From Solirubrobacterales bacterium (lineage in GTDB: Bacteria; Actinomycetota; Thermoleophilia; Solirubrobacterales; Solirubrobacteraceae): a DNA stretch of 64,000 bases. The stretch spans positions 1 through 64,000 of the forward strand of contig DAHUYQ010000006.1 of NCBI GenBank assembly GCA_027315115.1, written 5' to 3'. Within the stretch, counting starts at the first letter, position 1. Each line of letters begins with the position of its first letter. The position numbers were made by a program, and so were the translations under genes. This document shows positions 57,661 to 64,000 of the stretch, in pieces. The notes below the pieces were generated by a model, which worked only from the letters and a program-made list of their open reading frames with translations, was not told the origin of the DNA and did no database searches.

Positions 57661-59140
57661 CTAGTAGTACTTTGGTAAGTATTTGCAGGAGGTTTGTCGT
57701 CGGAGGGCGAATCTCGTGGCATGGTCATTGTTATGGAGCGTGTCACGGAGTGCGAGGAGACGGCCGTCGGTGTTGTTGGCGCAGCGCCCGAGGTCAGGGA
57801 GCGTCTTTCGGCTTTCATGGGCGATGTCGGGCGGGATCTGAGGCGCTCTGAGCAGCGTCGTTGCGCGGGGCTGTATGCGCGCGGGTTGCTGGAGGCGGGG
57901 GCGCGCAAGTCCCTTGAACCGCTCGCGGCGAGGTTGGGCGAGGACGGCGACTATGAGTCGCTGCAGCATTTCTTGGCCGACAGCCCGTGGGATCCGGTCG
58001 TGATCCAGCGCGCTGTCGCCGAGCGCGTCGCGCCCGAGATCGATGTGCAGGCGTGGGTAATAGATGACACAGGGGTGCCGAAGGACGGCAAGCACTCGCC
58101 GGGGGTCAAGCGCCAGTATTCGGGGACGCTCGGCAAGATCGGCAACTGCCAGATCACGGTGTCCGTGCACGCGGTCGGCGAGCGCGGGACGGTACCGCTC
58201 GACTGGGTGCTGTACCTGCCAGAAGATTGGTGTGAGGACGCAGAGCGTCGGCGCAAGGCGAAGATCCCCGATGAGGTGGGGTTTCAGACCAAGCCCGAGC
58301 TGGCCGTGGGCCTGATCGAGCGGGCCGCGACGTGGAAGATCCCCCGCGGGCCGGTGCTCGGCGATGAGGCCTACGGCAAGAACACGAAGCTGCGCACGCG
58401 CCTGCACGAGGCCGAGATCGAGTACGTGCTCGCGATCAACTCCGACGCGAGCGTCTATGAGGCGGGCACCGCCTTCAGCGTGCCTCCACGGCGCCCTGGC
58501 TCGCGCGTACCGGCACCGAGCGCGCTCGTCGCGCCGGACGCAGATCCGCGCCAGATCGCCGAGCTCGCCGCATCGCTGCGACCAGAGGACTTCCAGACGC
58601 TCGTCTACCGAACCCGCAAGGAGCAGGAGCTCTCTTCTCGCTTTGCGATCGTGCGCGTGATCGCCGCACACCCCGTCGAGCGTGGCGGCGCCGAGCCGCG
58701 CGAGGAGTGGCTGATCATCGAGTGGCCCGAGGGCGCCGAGCAGCCGACCGGTTACTGGATCTCAAACCTGCCCGCCGACACCCCGCCCGAGCGGCTCGTC
58801 CACCTGGCGCGGCTGCGCTGGACGATCGAGCTCGACTACCGCCAGCTCAAGGGCGAGCTCGGCCTCGATCACTACGAGGGTCGCAGCTACCTCGGCTTTC
58901 ACCACCACTGCGCGATCGTCACCGCCGTGCACGGCTTCCTCACCCTGGAGCGGCAGAACCCAAATCACCGGCGGCCGGCCTGAGCCTTCCTCAGGCAGTC
59001 CTGCTGTTCCAGCCGCTGCTGCGCTGCTGGACCGGCCGCTGCTCCACCTGCCAGCAGACGATCGACCTCGCCGCGCTGCCACTACGCCCGCGACATCCGC
59101 CGCCCAAACACCAGTGAAATACTTACCAAAGTACTACTAG
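57661..59140 (+). mobile_element. IS701-family insertion sequence
   Basis: Perfect 20-bp terminal inverted repeats TAGTACTTTGGTAAGTATTT (57665-57684 and, inverted, 59117-59136) are flanked by the 4-bp direct repeat CTAG, the usual IS701 target. The element proper is 1472 bp and encodes one DDE transposase. Identical ends suggest recent arrival. Confidence 0.9.
57721..58983 (+). CDS. IS701-family transposase, C terminus frameshifted
   Basis: The 420-residue frame has DDE motifs: WVIDDTGVPKDGKHSPGVKR with the first Asp, VLGDEAYGKN with the second, and IELDYRQLKGELGLDHYEGR with the Glu. It stops at 58981, while the family's C-terminal GLSLPQAVLLFQPLLRCWTG continues in the -1 frame to 59117 with a Cys-rich end (GRCSTC). 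A one-base indel near 58975 is implied. The upstream TTG at 57694 is too close to the AGGAGG to be used. Confidence 0.82.
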   Translation: MVIVMERVTECEETAVGVVGAAPEVRERLSAFMGDVGRDLRRSEQRRCAGLYARGLLEAGARKSLEPLAARLGEDGDYESLQHFLADSPWDPVVIQRAVAERVAPEIDVQAWVIDDTGVPKDGKHSPGVKRQYSGTLGKIGNCQITVSVHAVGERGTVPLDWVLYLPEDWCEDAERRRKAKIPDEVGFQTKPELAVGLIERAATWKIPRGPVLGDEAYGKNTKLRTRLHEAEIEYVLAINSDASVYEAGTAFSVPPRRPGSRVPAPSALVAPDADPRQIAELAASLRPEDFQTLVYRTRKEQELSSRFAIVRVIAAHPVERGGAEPREEWLIIEWPEGAEQPTGYWISNLPADTPPERLVHLARLRWTIELDYRQLKGELGLDHYEGRSYLGFHHHCAIVTAVHGFLTLERQNPNHRRPA

Positions 59141-59389
59141 CCGTAGGGCCAGTGCCATGATCGCAGCTCCAACGCCAATTGTCAGGAGCTCTTGGGCGGA
59201 GAGCTTGCCTTCCTCCGTGCGTGCAATCACGGCGGCGGCGTAGGCGAACATGGCGCGTTCGGTCTCCGGTCCCTCGCCGAACTTGAACTGGACGCCGGTC
59301 TTCAGTCCCGCCTGCTCGACGGCGTTCGCCCACATGTCCTGCCCGCTGGTCCGCAGCTGCACCTCGATCGGGAGGCCGGCCCGGCGCAC
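59123..59389 (-). pseudogene. RelA/SpoT synthetase-domain remnant
   Basis: The frame reads (ALHLIV)RRAGLPIEVQLRTSGQDMWA and FKFGEGPETERAMFAY, matching the last third of a (p)ppGpp synthetase domain (LHLVVRR...VEIQLRT...WA). The first two thirds, including the catalytic core, are absent: the frame fuses upstream into the end of the ATPase gene. Its last five codons are IS-derived; before insertion it ended LERERK and overlapped the 82-aa gene. Confidence 0.7.
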
Positions 59390-59391
59390 GA

Positions 59392-59973
59392 TCAGGTGCA
59401 GGGCGCGGGGAAGATTCCTCGCAGGCTTTCGAGACCGCCGTGGACGGCGCCGACGCCCACCTGCTCTTCGACCGAGCTGGTGGCGGTCCGCAGCTTGAGC
59501 GCTACCTGCGCGTCCAGTCCCTTGATCGGCAGCCTGAGCGCGGCGCTCGCGCCGATGCCACCCGATTGACGCGTGCGTTTGAGGACCATGCCGCGGGCGA
59601 TCTTCTCGAGCTGATGTGCCTGAAGATGGCCGCTGAGTAGCGCATTGATCTGGGCGAGCACGTGGCGGCCAAACCCCGAGGCGCTGCGCACGGTCTCATC
59701 CGACAGGCCCCACACCGGGATCGGCAGTAGCAGGAAGTCCGCTGGCAGCCTCTCGCCGACGGTGGCGATCACGCTGCTCTTGCCCGCTCCCGGGGGAGCC
59801 CAGACGATGGTCGCGCGCGGCTCTTCATAGGTGATCATCTCCAGCACCTGGCCCTCGACGTCGTGGCCGCCAAGCTCTGCGTGCGGCACGTGGTCGCTGG
59901 GGAGCTCTGCGAAGCGCTGTGTCGGCTCGAAAGCCTTCTCCTGCGCGAGCAGTTGGAGGTCGGCTGCGCTCAC
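59392..59973 (-). CDS. P-loop ATPase, apparently truncated
   Basis: The 193-aa protein has a clear Walker A (APPGAGKSS, residues 59-67) and a following AAA-like region, but the chain ends before any Walker B. The C-terminal codons run into the RelA/SpoT remnant in another frame, suggesting a deletion joined two genes. The GTG overlaps the upstream ATPase stop as GTGA. Confidence 0.65.
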   Translation of the reverse strand: MSAADLQLLAQEKAFEPTQRFAELPSDHVPHAELGGHDVEGQVLEMITYEEPRATIVWAPPGAGKSSVIATVGERLPADFLLLPIPVWGLSDETVRSASGFGRHVLAQINALLSGHLQAHQLEKIARGMVLKRTRQSGGIGASAALRLPIKGLDAQVALKLRTATSSVEEQVGVGAVHGGLESLRGIFPAPCT

Positions 59974-60887
59974 GAGGGCACCCACGGGGCGCTCACGCGG
60001 TACAGGCGCCGCGGGCGTCCGCGCACGCTCTGGCGCTCGTCGCGGGCGCTCACCAGCCCCTCGGCTTCCAGCTCCTCGAGCACCTTGCTGATCCGCTGCC
60101 TGGTCCATCCCATCCGGCGCATGAGCTCCGCGTCGGTCGGGCTCGCCTCGCCGATCGCCTCGAGCTCTGCGAACAGCATCGAGTGCGGGCGCCCGAGCAG
60201 CGCGGCGCGGTGAGCCGCATCTAGGTTCGCTGCTGCCGACGCCGGCATCTGATCGATGATCACGCGCCGCGCGACGTCAAGCAGTCGCCGCGGATTCTCA
60301 GGGCCCACGGCTGCGATCTCGGCGATCACGCTCCCCGGCTGGCTGCGTCCCAGGCGCTTCTCCAGCAGTTCCCTGCGCTGGCGCTCGTCCAGGCGCGGCG
60401 GCTCGACGATCACGGGGAAGAAGGCGTCGGCCGGCGGCGCGCGCACGATGTCGGCCGCGAGCGCATCGACTGCCGCTGCCCACGTGAAGGGCAGTTCCCA
60501 AAGCCGGTCGCGCATCCGTCCGAACAGGTCATATGCGATCCCCGCGTCGAGCAGGCCGTCGATGAGAATCACCAGGTCGGGCTGCTCGCGCCCAAGCTGG
60601 GCGAGGATGCTCAGAGCGTCGCCTTCACCGCCGGCCAGGCGCTGCAGGATGCCGGCGGCGCTCTCGTCCTCGGCGACGTTCAGCAGCCGCACCGGGCGCT
60701 CACGCCGGCGCAGCTCGAGCGCGAGGGAGTTCAGGAGCGTGGTCTTGCCTGCTCCGCGCTCGCCGAGGATCAGGACGTTCAGATCGTTCTCCAGCGCCCG
60801 AAGCGCCTGCTCGAGCGCGTCAGAGCGGACGAGCAGGCGTGCGTCGGCGGGGTTGTCGTAGAGGGGTCGTGGATCCAGGCGCGCCAT
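59970..60887 (-). CDS. AAA/NTPase with C-terminal winged helix
   Basis: The 305-aa protein has Walker A LGERGAGKTT (41-50) and Walker B LVILIDG ending at D110, an AAA lid, and a C-terminal winged HTH (ELMRRMGWTRQRISKVLEEL). This resembles STAND/AAA regulators found beside effector genes. It is first in a minus-strand operon of two ATPases, a RelA/SpoT remnant and an 82-aa gene. Confidence 0.75.
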   Translation of the reverse strand: MARLDPRPLYDNPADARLLVRSDALEQALRALENDLNVLILGERGAGKTTLLNSLALELRRRERPVRLLNVAEDESAAGILQRLAGGEGDALSILAQLGREQPDLVILIDGLLDAGIAYDLFGRMRDRLWELPFTWAAAVDALAADIVRAPPADAFFPVIVEPPRLDERQRRELLEKRLGRSQPGSVIAEIAAVGPENPRRLLDVARRVIIDQMPASAAANLDAAHRAALLGRPHSMLFAELEAIGEASPTDAELMRRMGWTRQRISKVLEELEAEGLVSARDERQSVRGRPRRLYRVSAPWVPS

Positions 60888-60921
60888 GTTGCATAGATTA
60901 CCGTATCAAAGGCAACGACAG

Positions 60922-60950
60922 GTTGCGTTCGTTACCGAAACCAACGCAAC
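60922..60950. promoter_or_regulatory. Inverted repeat upstream of the ATPase operon
   Basis: GTTGCGTT-N13-AACGCAAC is a perfect 8-bp inverted repeat in the 237-bp gap between the divergent ATPase and HTH genes, 35 bp before the ATPase ATG. It is a candidate operator for either. Confidence 0.45.
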
Positions 60951-61110
60951 AGGGTGGCCCGCGAGATGGCAGATCAGGCGGGTCACCGGCTTGCGCCCGG
61001 CCGAAAGAGCGCCTTGATCGCGCACTCGGCCGTAGAAAGCGAACGCCTTCACGCAACCCCCTACCTCGACATGGCTTTCTGTTTTTCGTCGCTTTTGGAA
61101 AGCCGACTGC

Positions 61111-61116
61111 TATCAT
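61111..61116 (+). promoter_or_regulatory. Putative -10 box of the HTH gene
   Basis: TATCAT ends 8 nt before the ATG at 61125. Confidence 0.4.
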
Positions 61117-61124
61117 GTCCGCCT

Positions 61125-61568
61125 ATGACTAAGAGCGAGCATCGGCGGGTGCTGGCCAGCTTCGTGGTGCTGGACGATGTGATCACGCGCGCGAGCGACG
61201 CTCTCTCCAGTGGTGATGTGGCCGTCGCAGAGCGCGCTCTGAAGCAGGCGAAGAAGGCTGTGTATGCCGACGCGCCGGCGTTGACGGTGCCGGAGGCGGC
61301 GGATGAGCTGGGTGTGAGCCGGCCGACTGTGCGTAGCTGGATCGCCAAGGGATTGCTCGACGTGCTTGGGGACACCTCGCCGCGCCGCGTGACGTTCGCG
61401 AGCGTTCAAAGCCTCAAGGAGCGTGTGACCAGGCTTCGTGCCATCGCCAAGGATGAGCGTCGCTTCGCTCGGTTGCTGAGCGAAGCCGCCGATCAACGCG
61501 CGCTCGCTCAGCCGGGGGCGCGAGAAGGCATCCAAGACGCTCTCGCTGGCAAGACCGTAGACCTCTGA
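61125..61568 (+). CDS. Small HTH (MerR/excisionase-like) protein
   Basis: The 147-aa protein has a helical N terminus and a central HTH (ALTVPEAADELGVSRPTVRS, then WIAKGLLD). A helical C terminus follows (VQSLKERVTRLRAIAKDERR). The HTH is like those in RHH/MerR-type antitoxins. A truncated AbiEii-like frame lies 400 bp downstream on the same strand, so it may be the surviving antitoxin of a broken pair. Confidence 0.65.
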   Translation: MTKSEHRRVLASFVVLDDVITRASDALSSGDVAVAERALKQAKKAVYADAPALTVPEAADELGVSRPTVRSWIAKGLLDVLGDTSPRRVTFASVQSLKERVTRLRAIAKDERRFARLLSEAADQRALAQPGAREGIQDALAGKTVDL

Positions 61569-61623
61569 TCGCAGGCCCACTGCTCCCTCGATCGCTAAGC
61601 CTGGCGGTTCATGCACGGTTTGG

Positions 61624-61941
61624 CTACTCGGGAGTTTCGTTGGTAGCGACACGGAAGACTTCGACCAAGCGTTGCAGCGTGAACGGCTGGCGCAGCTTGG
61701 CCACGACGTTCTGGTTGGCGAACATGCCCTTCTCCCAAACAGCCTGCTCGCGGGGACGCGCATCGAGCCAATGGACCCGCGCCAGATACTCGCTCTGCTC
61801 CGGATCGTCAGCGTTCTCCCCCATGTTGGTCGCTCGGAGCTCGGCCTGCAAGATCGGCAGTGTCGCGCCGTCGATCTCAACTTGGAAGTCATAGGAGGTC
61901 AAGAAGCTGCCGGGTGACGTCAGCCACCTGCAGCGGCTCAT
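61624..61941 (-). CDS. Conserved hypothetical protein with a W-KG-FANQN motif
   Basis: The 105-aa protein reads YDFQVEIDGATLPILQAEL, then VHWLDARPREQAVWEKGMFA, NQNVVAKLRQPFTLQRLVEV. The motif looks conserved, but I do not know a function. It is convergent with the HTH gene, and its 5' end overlaps in-frame sequence leading into the AbiEii-like fragment. Confidence 0.5.
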   Translation of the reverse strand: MSRCRWLTSPGSFLTSYDFQVEIDGATLPILQAELRATNMGENADDPEQSEYLARVHWLDARPREQAVWEKGMFANQNVVAKLRQPFTLQRLVEVFRVATNETPE

Positions 61942-61966
61942 CGGCGATCACGCCCCTGACCGAGGT

Positions 61967-62308
61967 ATGCCGCCGGCGCGGTTGCAGCGGTGGCTGAACG
62001 CAATGATCATCACCGCTGTGCTTGACCGAGTTCGTGATGAGGGCGGCGAGCCGGTCTTCTTGCTCAAGGGCGGCCTGGCGATGGAGTTGCGGCTACAACT
62101 GCGAGCCCGCGCCACCGGCGACTACGACGCGGCGTTCAGGGCGCGGGCCGAGGAAGTGATCGACCGCCTCGACGAAGCGTTGGCTCAGCCTTGGAATAAC
62201 TTCAACCTGACCCGCGACGCGCCCGAGACCATCCCCAACACGAAAGCGGTACGGCTTCGGTTGCGACTGAGCTACAAGGGCCGCACGTGGGGAAGCGTGA
62301 AGCTGGAC
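61967..62308 (+). pseudogene. Truncated AbiEii-like nucleotidyltransferase
   Basis: The frame has FLLKGGLAMELRLQLRARAT followed by GDYDAAFRARAEEVIDRLDE, the nucleotidyltransferase core (KGG then D-x-D). It continues VRLRLRLSYKGRTWGSVKL, where similarity stops. Sequence beyond 62308 is unlike the family. Open in-frame sequence upstream of the ATG (SHLQRLIGDHAPDRG) also looks homologous, so both ends are probably lost. Confidence 0.6.
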
Positions 62309-62435
62309 CGCCGCTCTCGGCGCCGGTGCGCCCGCGGGGTCGGGAGCTGCCTCACCGGCGACGTTTGTATGCGAAACGCTCGACTCGTCGGCGACCAGCG
62401 TCCCGCCATGGCCGCGACCGCGGTAGGGTGCAACG

Positions 62436-62603
62436 ATGGCAAGGCAGACAGGCGTCGCGCTTTACGTGATCGCGCTGGTAGCCGTCGTGGTCGGCGTGGA
62501 CGTCTTGTTCTTCCGAAATCGGTTCTGGGAGCGCCTGATGGTGAATGTCGGGATCGTCTTGGTGTTCGCGGCGTTCGGTCTGAGGTTCCTGAAGCGAGGG
62601 TGA
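62436..62603 (+). CDS. 55-aa two-helix membrane protein
   Basis: ATG at 62436 opens a 55-residue frame with two hydrophobic helices (VALYVIALVAVVVGVDVLFF and MVNVGIVLVFAAFGLRFL) around a short FRNRFWERL loop. Similar short proteins are widespread in Gram-positives. The function is unknown. It is shorter than usual gene-calling limits. Confidence 0.65.
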   Translation: MARQTGVALYVIALVAVVVGVDVLFFRNRFWERLMVNVGIVLVFAAFGLRFLKRG

Positions 62604-62739
62604 GCCGTCGTGTCCTCTGGGGAGAGCGGGTGGTCGATGGTCTCCAATGGGCGCTCTGGTCGTCTCGCTGAGGGCGGGCTTCCGGGCCGACTCGGCCGCG
62701 TGGCCGCAGGACGGTCACAGACCGAGGCAAGGAGCAAGC

Positions 62740-63501
62740 ATGAACAGCGAGAATCGCGATCCCTCACGAGACGGGATCACCGATGCCTCCACCCCGGCCG
62801 TGGTCGATCGGGCCACGTTTCAGGCGCAACTGGACGCCCTGCGGGCGCGCGAGAAGGCGCACACCCGGGCGGGCGACGCGATCGCCGCTGCCCGGCGGCG
62901 ACTGCCGATGGTCGAGTTGGACGCCGCGACTCGCCTGACCGGGCCGCACGGGCCGCTCACGCTGCTCGACGCCTTCGAGGGCCGCAGGCAGCTCATCGCC
63001 TACTACTTCATGTGGTACGACGGCAAGCCCGCCCCCGAGCAGTGCGAGGGCTGCACCCGCTACACGACGCAGATCGGCGAGCTCTCCTACCTGCACGATC
63101 GCGACATCACCTACGCCACCTTCTGCCAGGGCCCCTATGAGGAGAGCGTGCGCTACCGCGACTTCATGGGCTGGGATCTGCCCTGGTACTCAGTCCAGGA
63201 GTCGCTCGACACGCTCCTGACCGGCCGCCGGGTCGGCATGTTCCACCTGGTGTGCTACCTGCGCGACGGCAACCGGGTGTTCGAGACCTACTGGACCAAC
63301 GGCCGCGGCGCCGAGGCGATGGACTACAGCTACGCGCTGATGGACCTGACTGTCTACGGACGCCAAGAGACCTGGGAGGACTCGCCCGCGGGCTGGCCGC
63401 GGCGCGGCGACTACAACTACCGTGCCAACGGGCGGCCGATCGCCCAATGGTCCCGGATCGAAGCCGGGCGCTCCGACGACCTCGGAAGCACGGCGGCGTG
63501 A
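62740..63501 (+). CDS. DUF899-family thioredoxin-like protein
   Basis: The 253-aa protein has the DUF899 pattern: RRRLPMVELDAATRLTGPHG, LLDAFEGRRQLIAYYFMWYD, then CEGCTRYTTQIGELSYLHDR and later WPRRGDYNYRANGRPIAQWS. The family has a thioredoxin-like fold with a CxxC. The reaction is unknown. AAGGAG lies 6 nt before the ATG. Confidence 0.85.
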   Translation: MNSENRDPSRDGITDASTPAVVDRATFQAQLDALRAREKAHTRAGDAIAAARRRLPMVELDAATRLTGPHGPLTLLDAFEGRRQLIAYYFMWYDGKPAPEQCEGCTRYTTQIGELSYLHDRDITYATFCQGPYEESVRYRDFMGWDLPWYSVQESLDTLLTGRRVGMFHLVCYLRDGNRVFETYWTNGRGAEAMDYSYALMDLTVYGRQETWEDSPAGWPRRGDYNYRANGRPIAQWSRIEAGRSDDLGSTAA

Positions 63502-63591
63502 CCGAGCCGGCGCTGGTCTGAACGAGACCGAGCGAGCGGCCTGATGCTGCGGGCGCGCCAGATGAGCGGATCGTGCGGCGGCCGAGCTCCC

Positions 63592-63855
63592 TCACTGGCA
63601 GCCTGTGAGGTGGTGGGTGTGTTGGGCTGCTCTGGTGATCTTCCATAGCTGGTCGCAGCGGTGTACGACTCCGGCGCTGCGGAGTCTGCCGAGGCTGTCC
63701 AGCAGCGCGACTCGCTCGAGGTGGCTCAGTTCGGTGGCGATCTCGTCGACCGACCACAGCGTCTGGTCGTCGCCGATCAGCTTGATCACCGCGGCGTCGA
63801 TCTCCTCTTCTGCCCAGGGCTGATGGGTGGTGGGGGATGTGTTCCCGTGCTGCAT
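63592..63855 (-). CDS. Winged-helix-like small protein
   Basis: The 87-aa product reads WAEEEIDAAVIKLIGDDQTL, WSVDEIATELSHLERVALLD, then SLGRLRSAGVVHRCDQLWKI, the pattern of a small winged helix. It may bind DNA and regulate itself through the repeated sites in its own promoter. The ATG at 63855 follows a purine-rich region. Confidence 0.65.
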   Translation of the reverse strand: MQHGNTSPTTHQPWAEEEIDAAVIKLIGDDQTLWSVDEIATELSHLERVALLDSLGRLRSAGVVHRCDQLWKITRAAQHTHHLTGCQ

Positions 63856-63924
63856 GGGAAGGGCATCCTTTCGGTGCCTGGCCCGCGGCAGTCCTTGCCG
63901 AGGGCGCTTGATGGACAGTCGATA

Positions 63925-63953
63925 CTTATAGTCCATAGACCGATAGTCGTCAA
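63925..63953 (-). promoter_or_regulatory. Strong sigma70-type promoter with 8-bp tandem sites
   Basis: On the minus strand TTGACG (63953-63948) and TATAAG (63930-63925) are spaced 17 bp. Three related 8-bp units (ATAGTCC, ATAGACCG, ATAGTCGT on the plus strand) lie across the spacer and -35. The leader to the ATG is about 60 nt. Confidence 0.75.
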
Positions 63954-64000
63954 GGGGCGATGCTTCAGGGGTGCCGATCCGCTCTCCCGCCCATGCCGCG

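Noticed and set aside
52747-64000. Prophage
   Set aside because: No capsid, tail, terminase, portal or integrase genes; the content is TA-like units, an IS and relics.

Overview
The window is chromosomal DNA of a very GC-rich bacterium. Codon use is strongly G/C-ending, GTG starts are frequent and neighbouring genes often overlap as ATGA or GTGA. Gene content and order point to a deep-branching actinobacterium, most likely Thermoleophilia (Solirubrobacterales-like). Supporting signs are the glmU-prs-rplY-pth-mfd-eno-ftsB run, an LCP wall protein, an AidB-like dehydrogenase, PucR and TetR regulators, and small lineage-type proteins. The placement is inferred from content, not from a database search.

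Layout. 1-5 kb: a PKD-repeat surface protein, UDP-GlcNAc 2-epimerase, and a VapBC pair translationally joined to the epimerase gene. 4.3-8 kb: a three-gene succinate dehydrogenase/fumarate reductase (A, B and a CCG-domain 'E' subunit, with no cytochrome b anchor here). 8-14.8 kb: a PMT-type mannosyltransferase, a site-2 protease with CBS domains, AidB-like acyl-CoA dehydrogenase, then isocitrate and malate dehydrogenases with a strong terminator. 15-23 kb: small regulators, L-2-hydroxyglutarate oxidase, a Na+/H+ antiporter, TetR, an FmdB-like gene under a CIRCE-type operator, and an LCP protein. 23-28 kb: a tightly overlapping operon rsmI-metG-tatD-rsmA-ispE. 28-30.6 kb: a PucR regulator, a CAP protein and tRNA-Gln. 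31-41 kb: glmU, prs, rplY, pth (apparent CTG start), mfd, a PrsA/SurA-like foldase lipoprotein, eno and ftsB. 41-52.6 kb: csrA, an aldolase-like DUF2090 protein, a rhomboid-fold pseudoprotease, a metallo-hydrolase, an R2-like diiron protein, an ECF sigma factor with a long membrane/Ser-Thr extension, tRNA-Leu, an HTH protein, a ThDP enzyme and Ppx/GppA.

52.7-64 kb is accessory. tRNA-fMet and its terminator are followed by a ~4.4 kb island bounded by a perfect 50-bp direct repeat. The island carries two AbiE-type units: one complete AbiEi/AbiEii pair, and one AbiEi-like gene with an unfamiliar, twice-frameshifted partner. Next comes a decayed operon of two P-loop ATPases, a RelA/SpoT-domain remnant and an 82-aa protein, split by an IS701-family element whose excision can be reconstructed exactly. 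A truncated AbiEii-like nucleotidyltransferase, a small membrane protein, a DUF899 protein and a winged-helix-like protein under a strong promoter close the window.

Two features recur across the window. Many genes have a TANNNT hexamer 6-13 nt before the start codon, suggesting widespread leaderless or very short-leader transcription. A ~50-nt intergenic element with a conserved core and compensating stems occurs twice, each time at the 3' end of a convergent gene pair. All three tRNA genes have accessory or toxin-antitoxin-like sequence close by.
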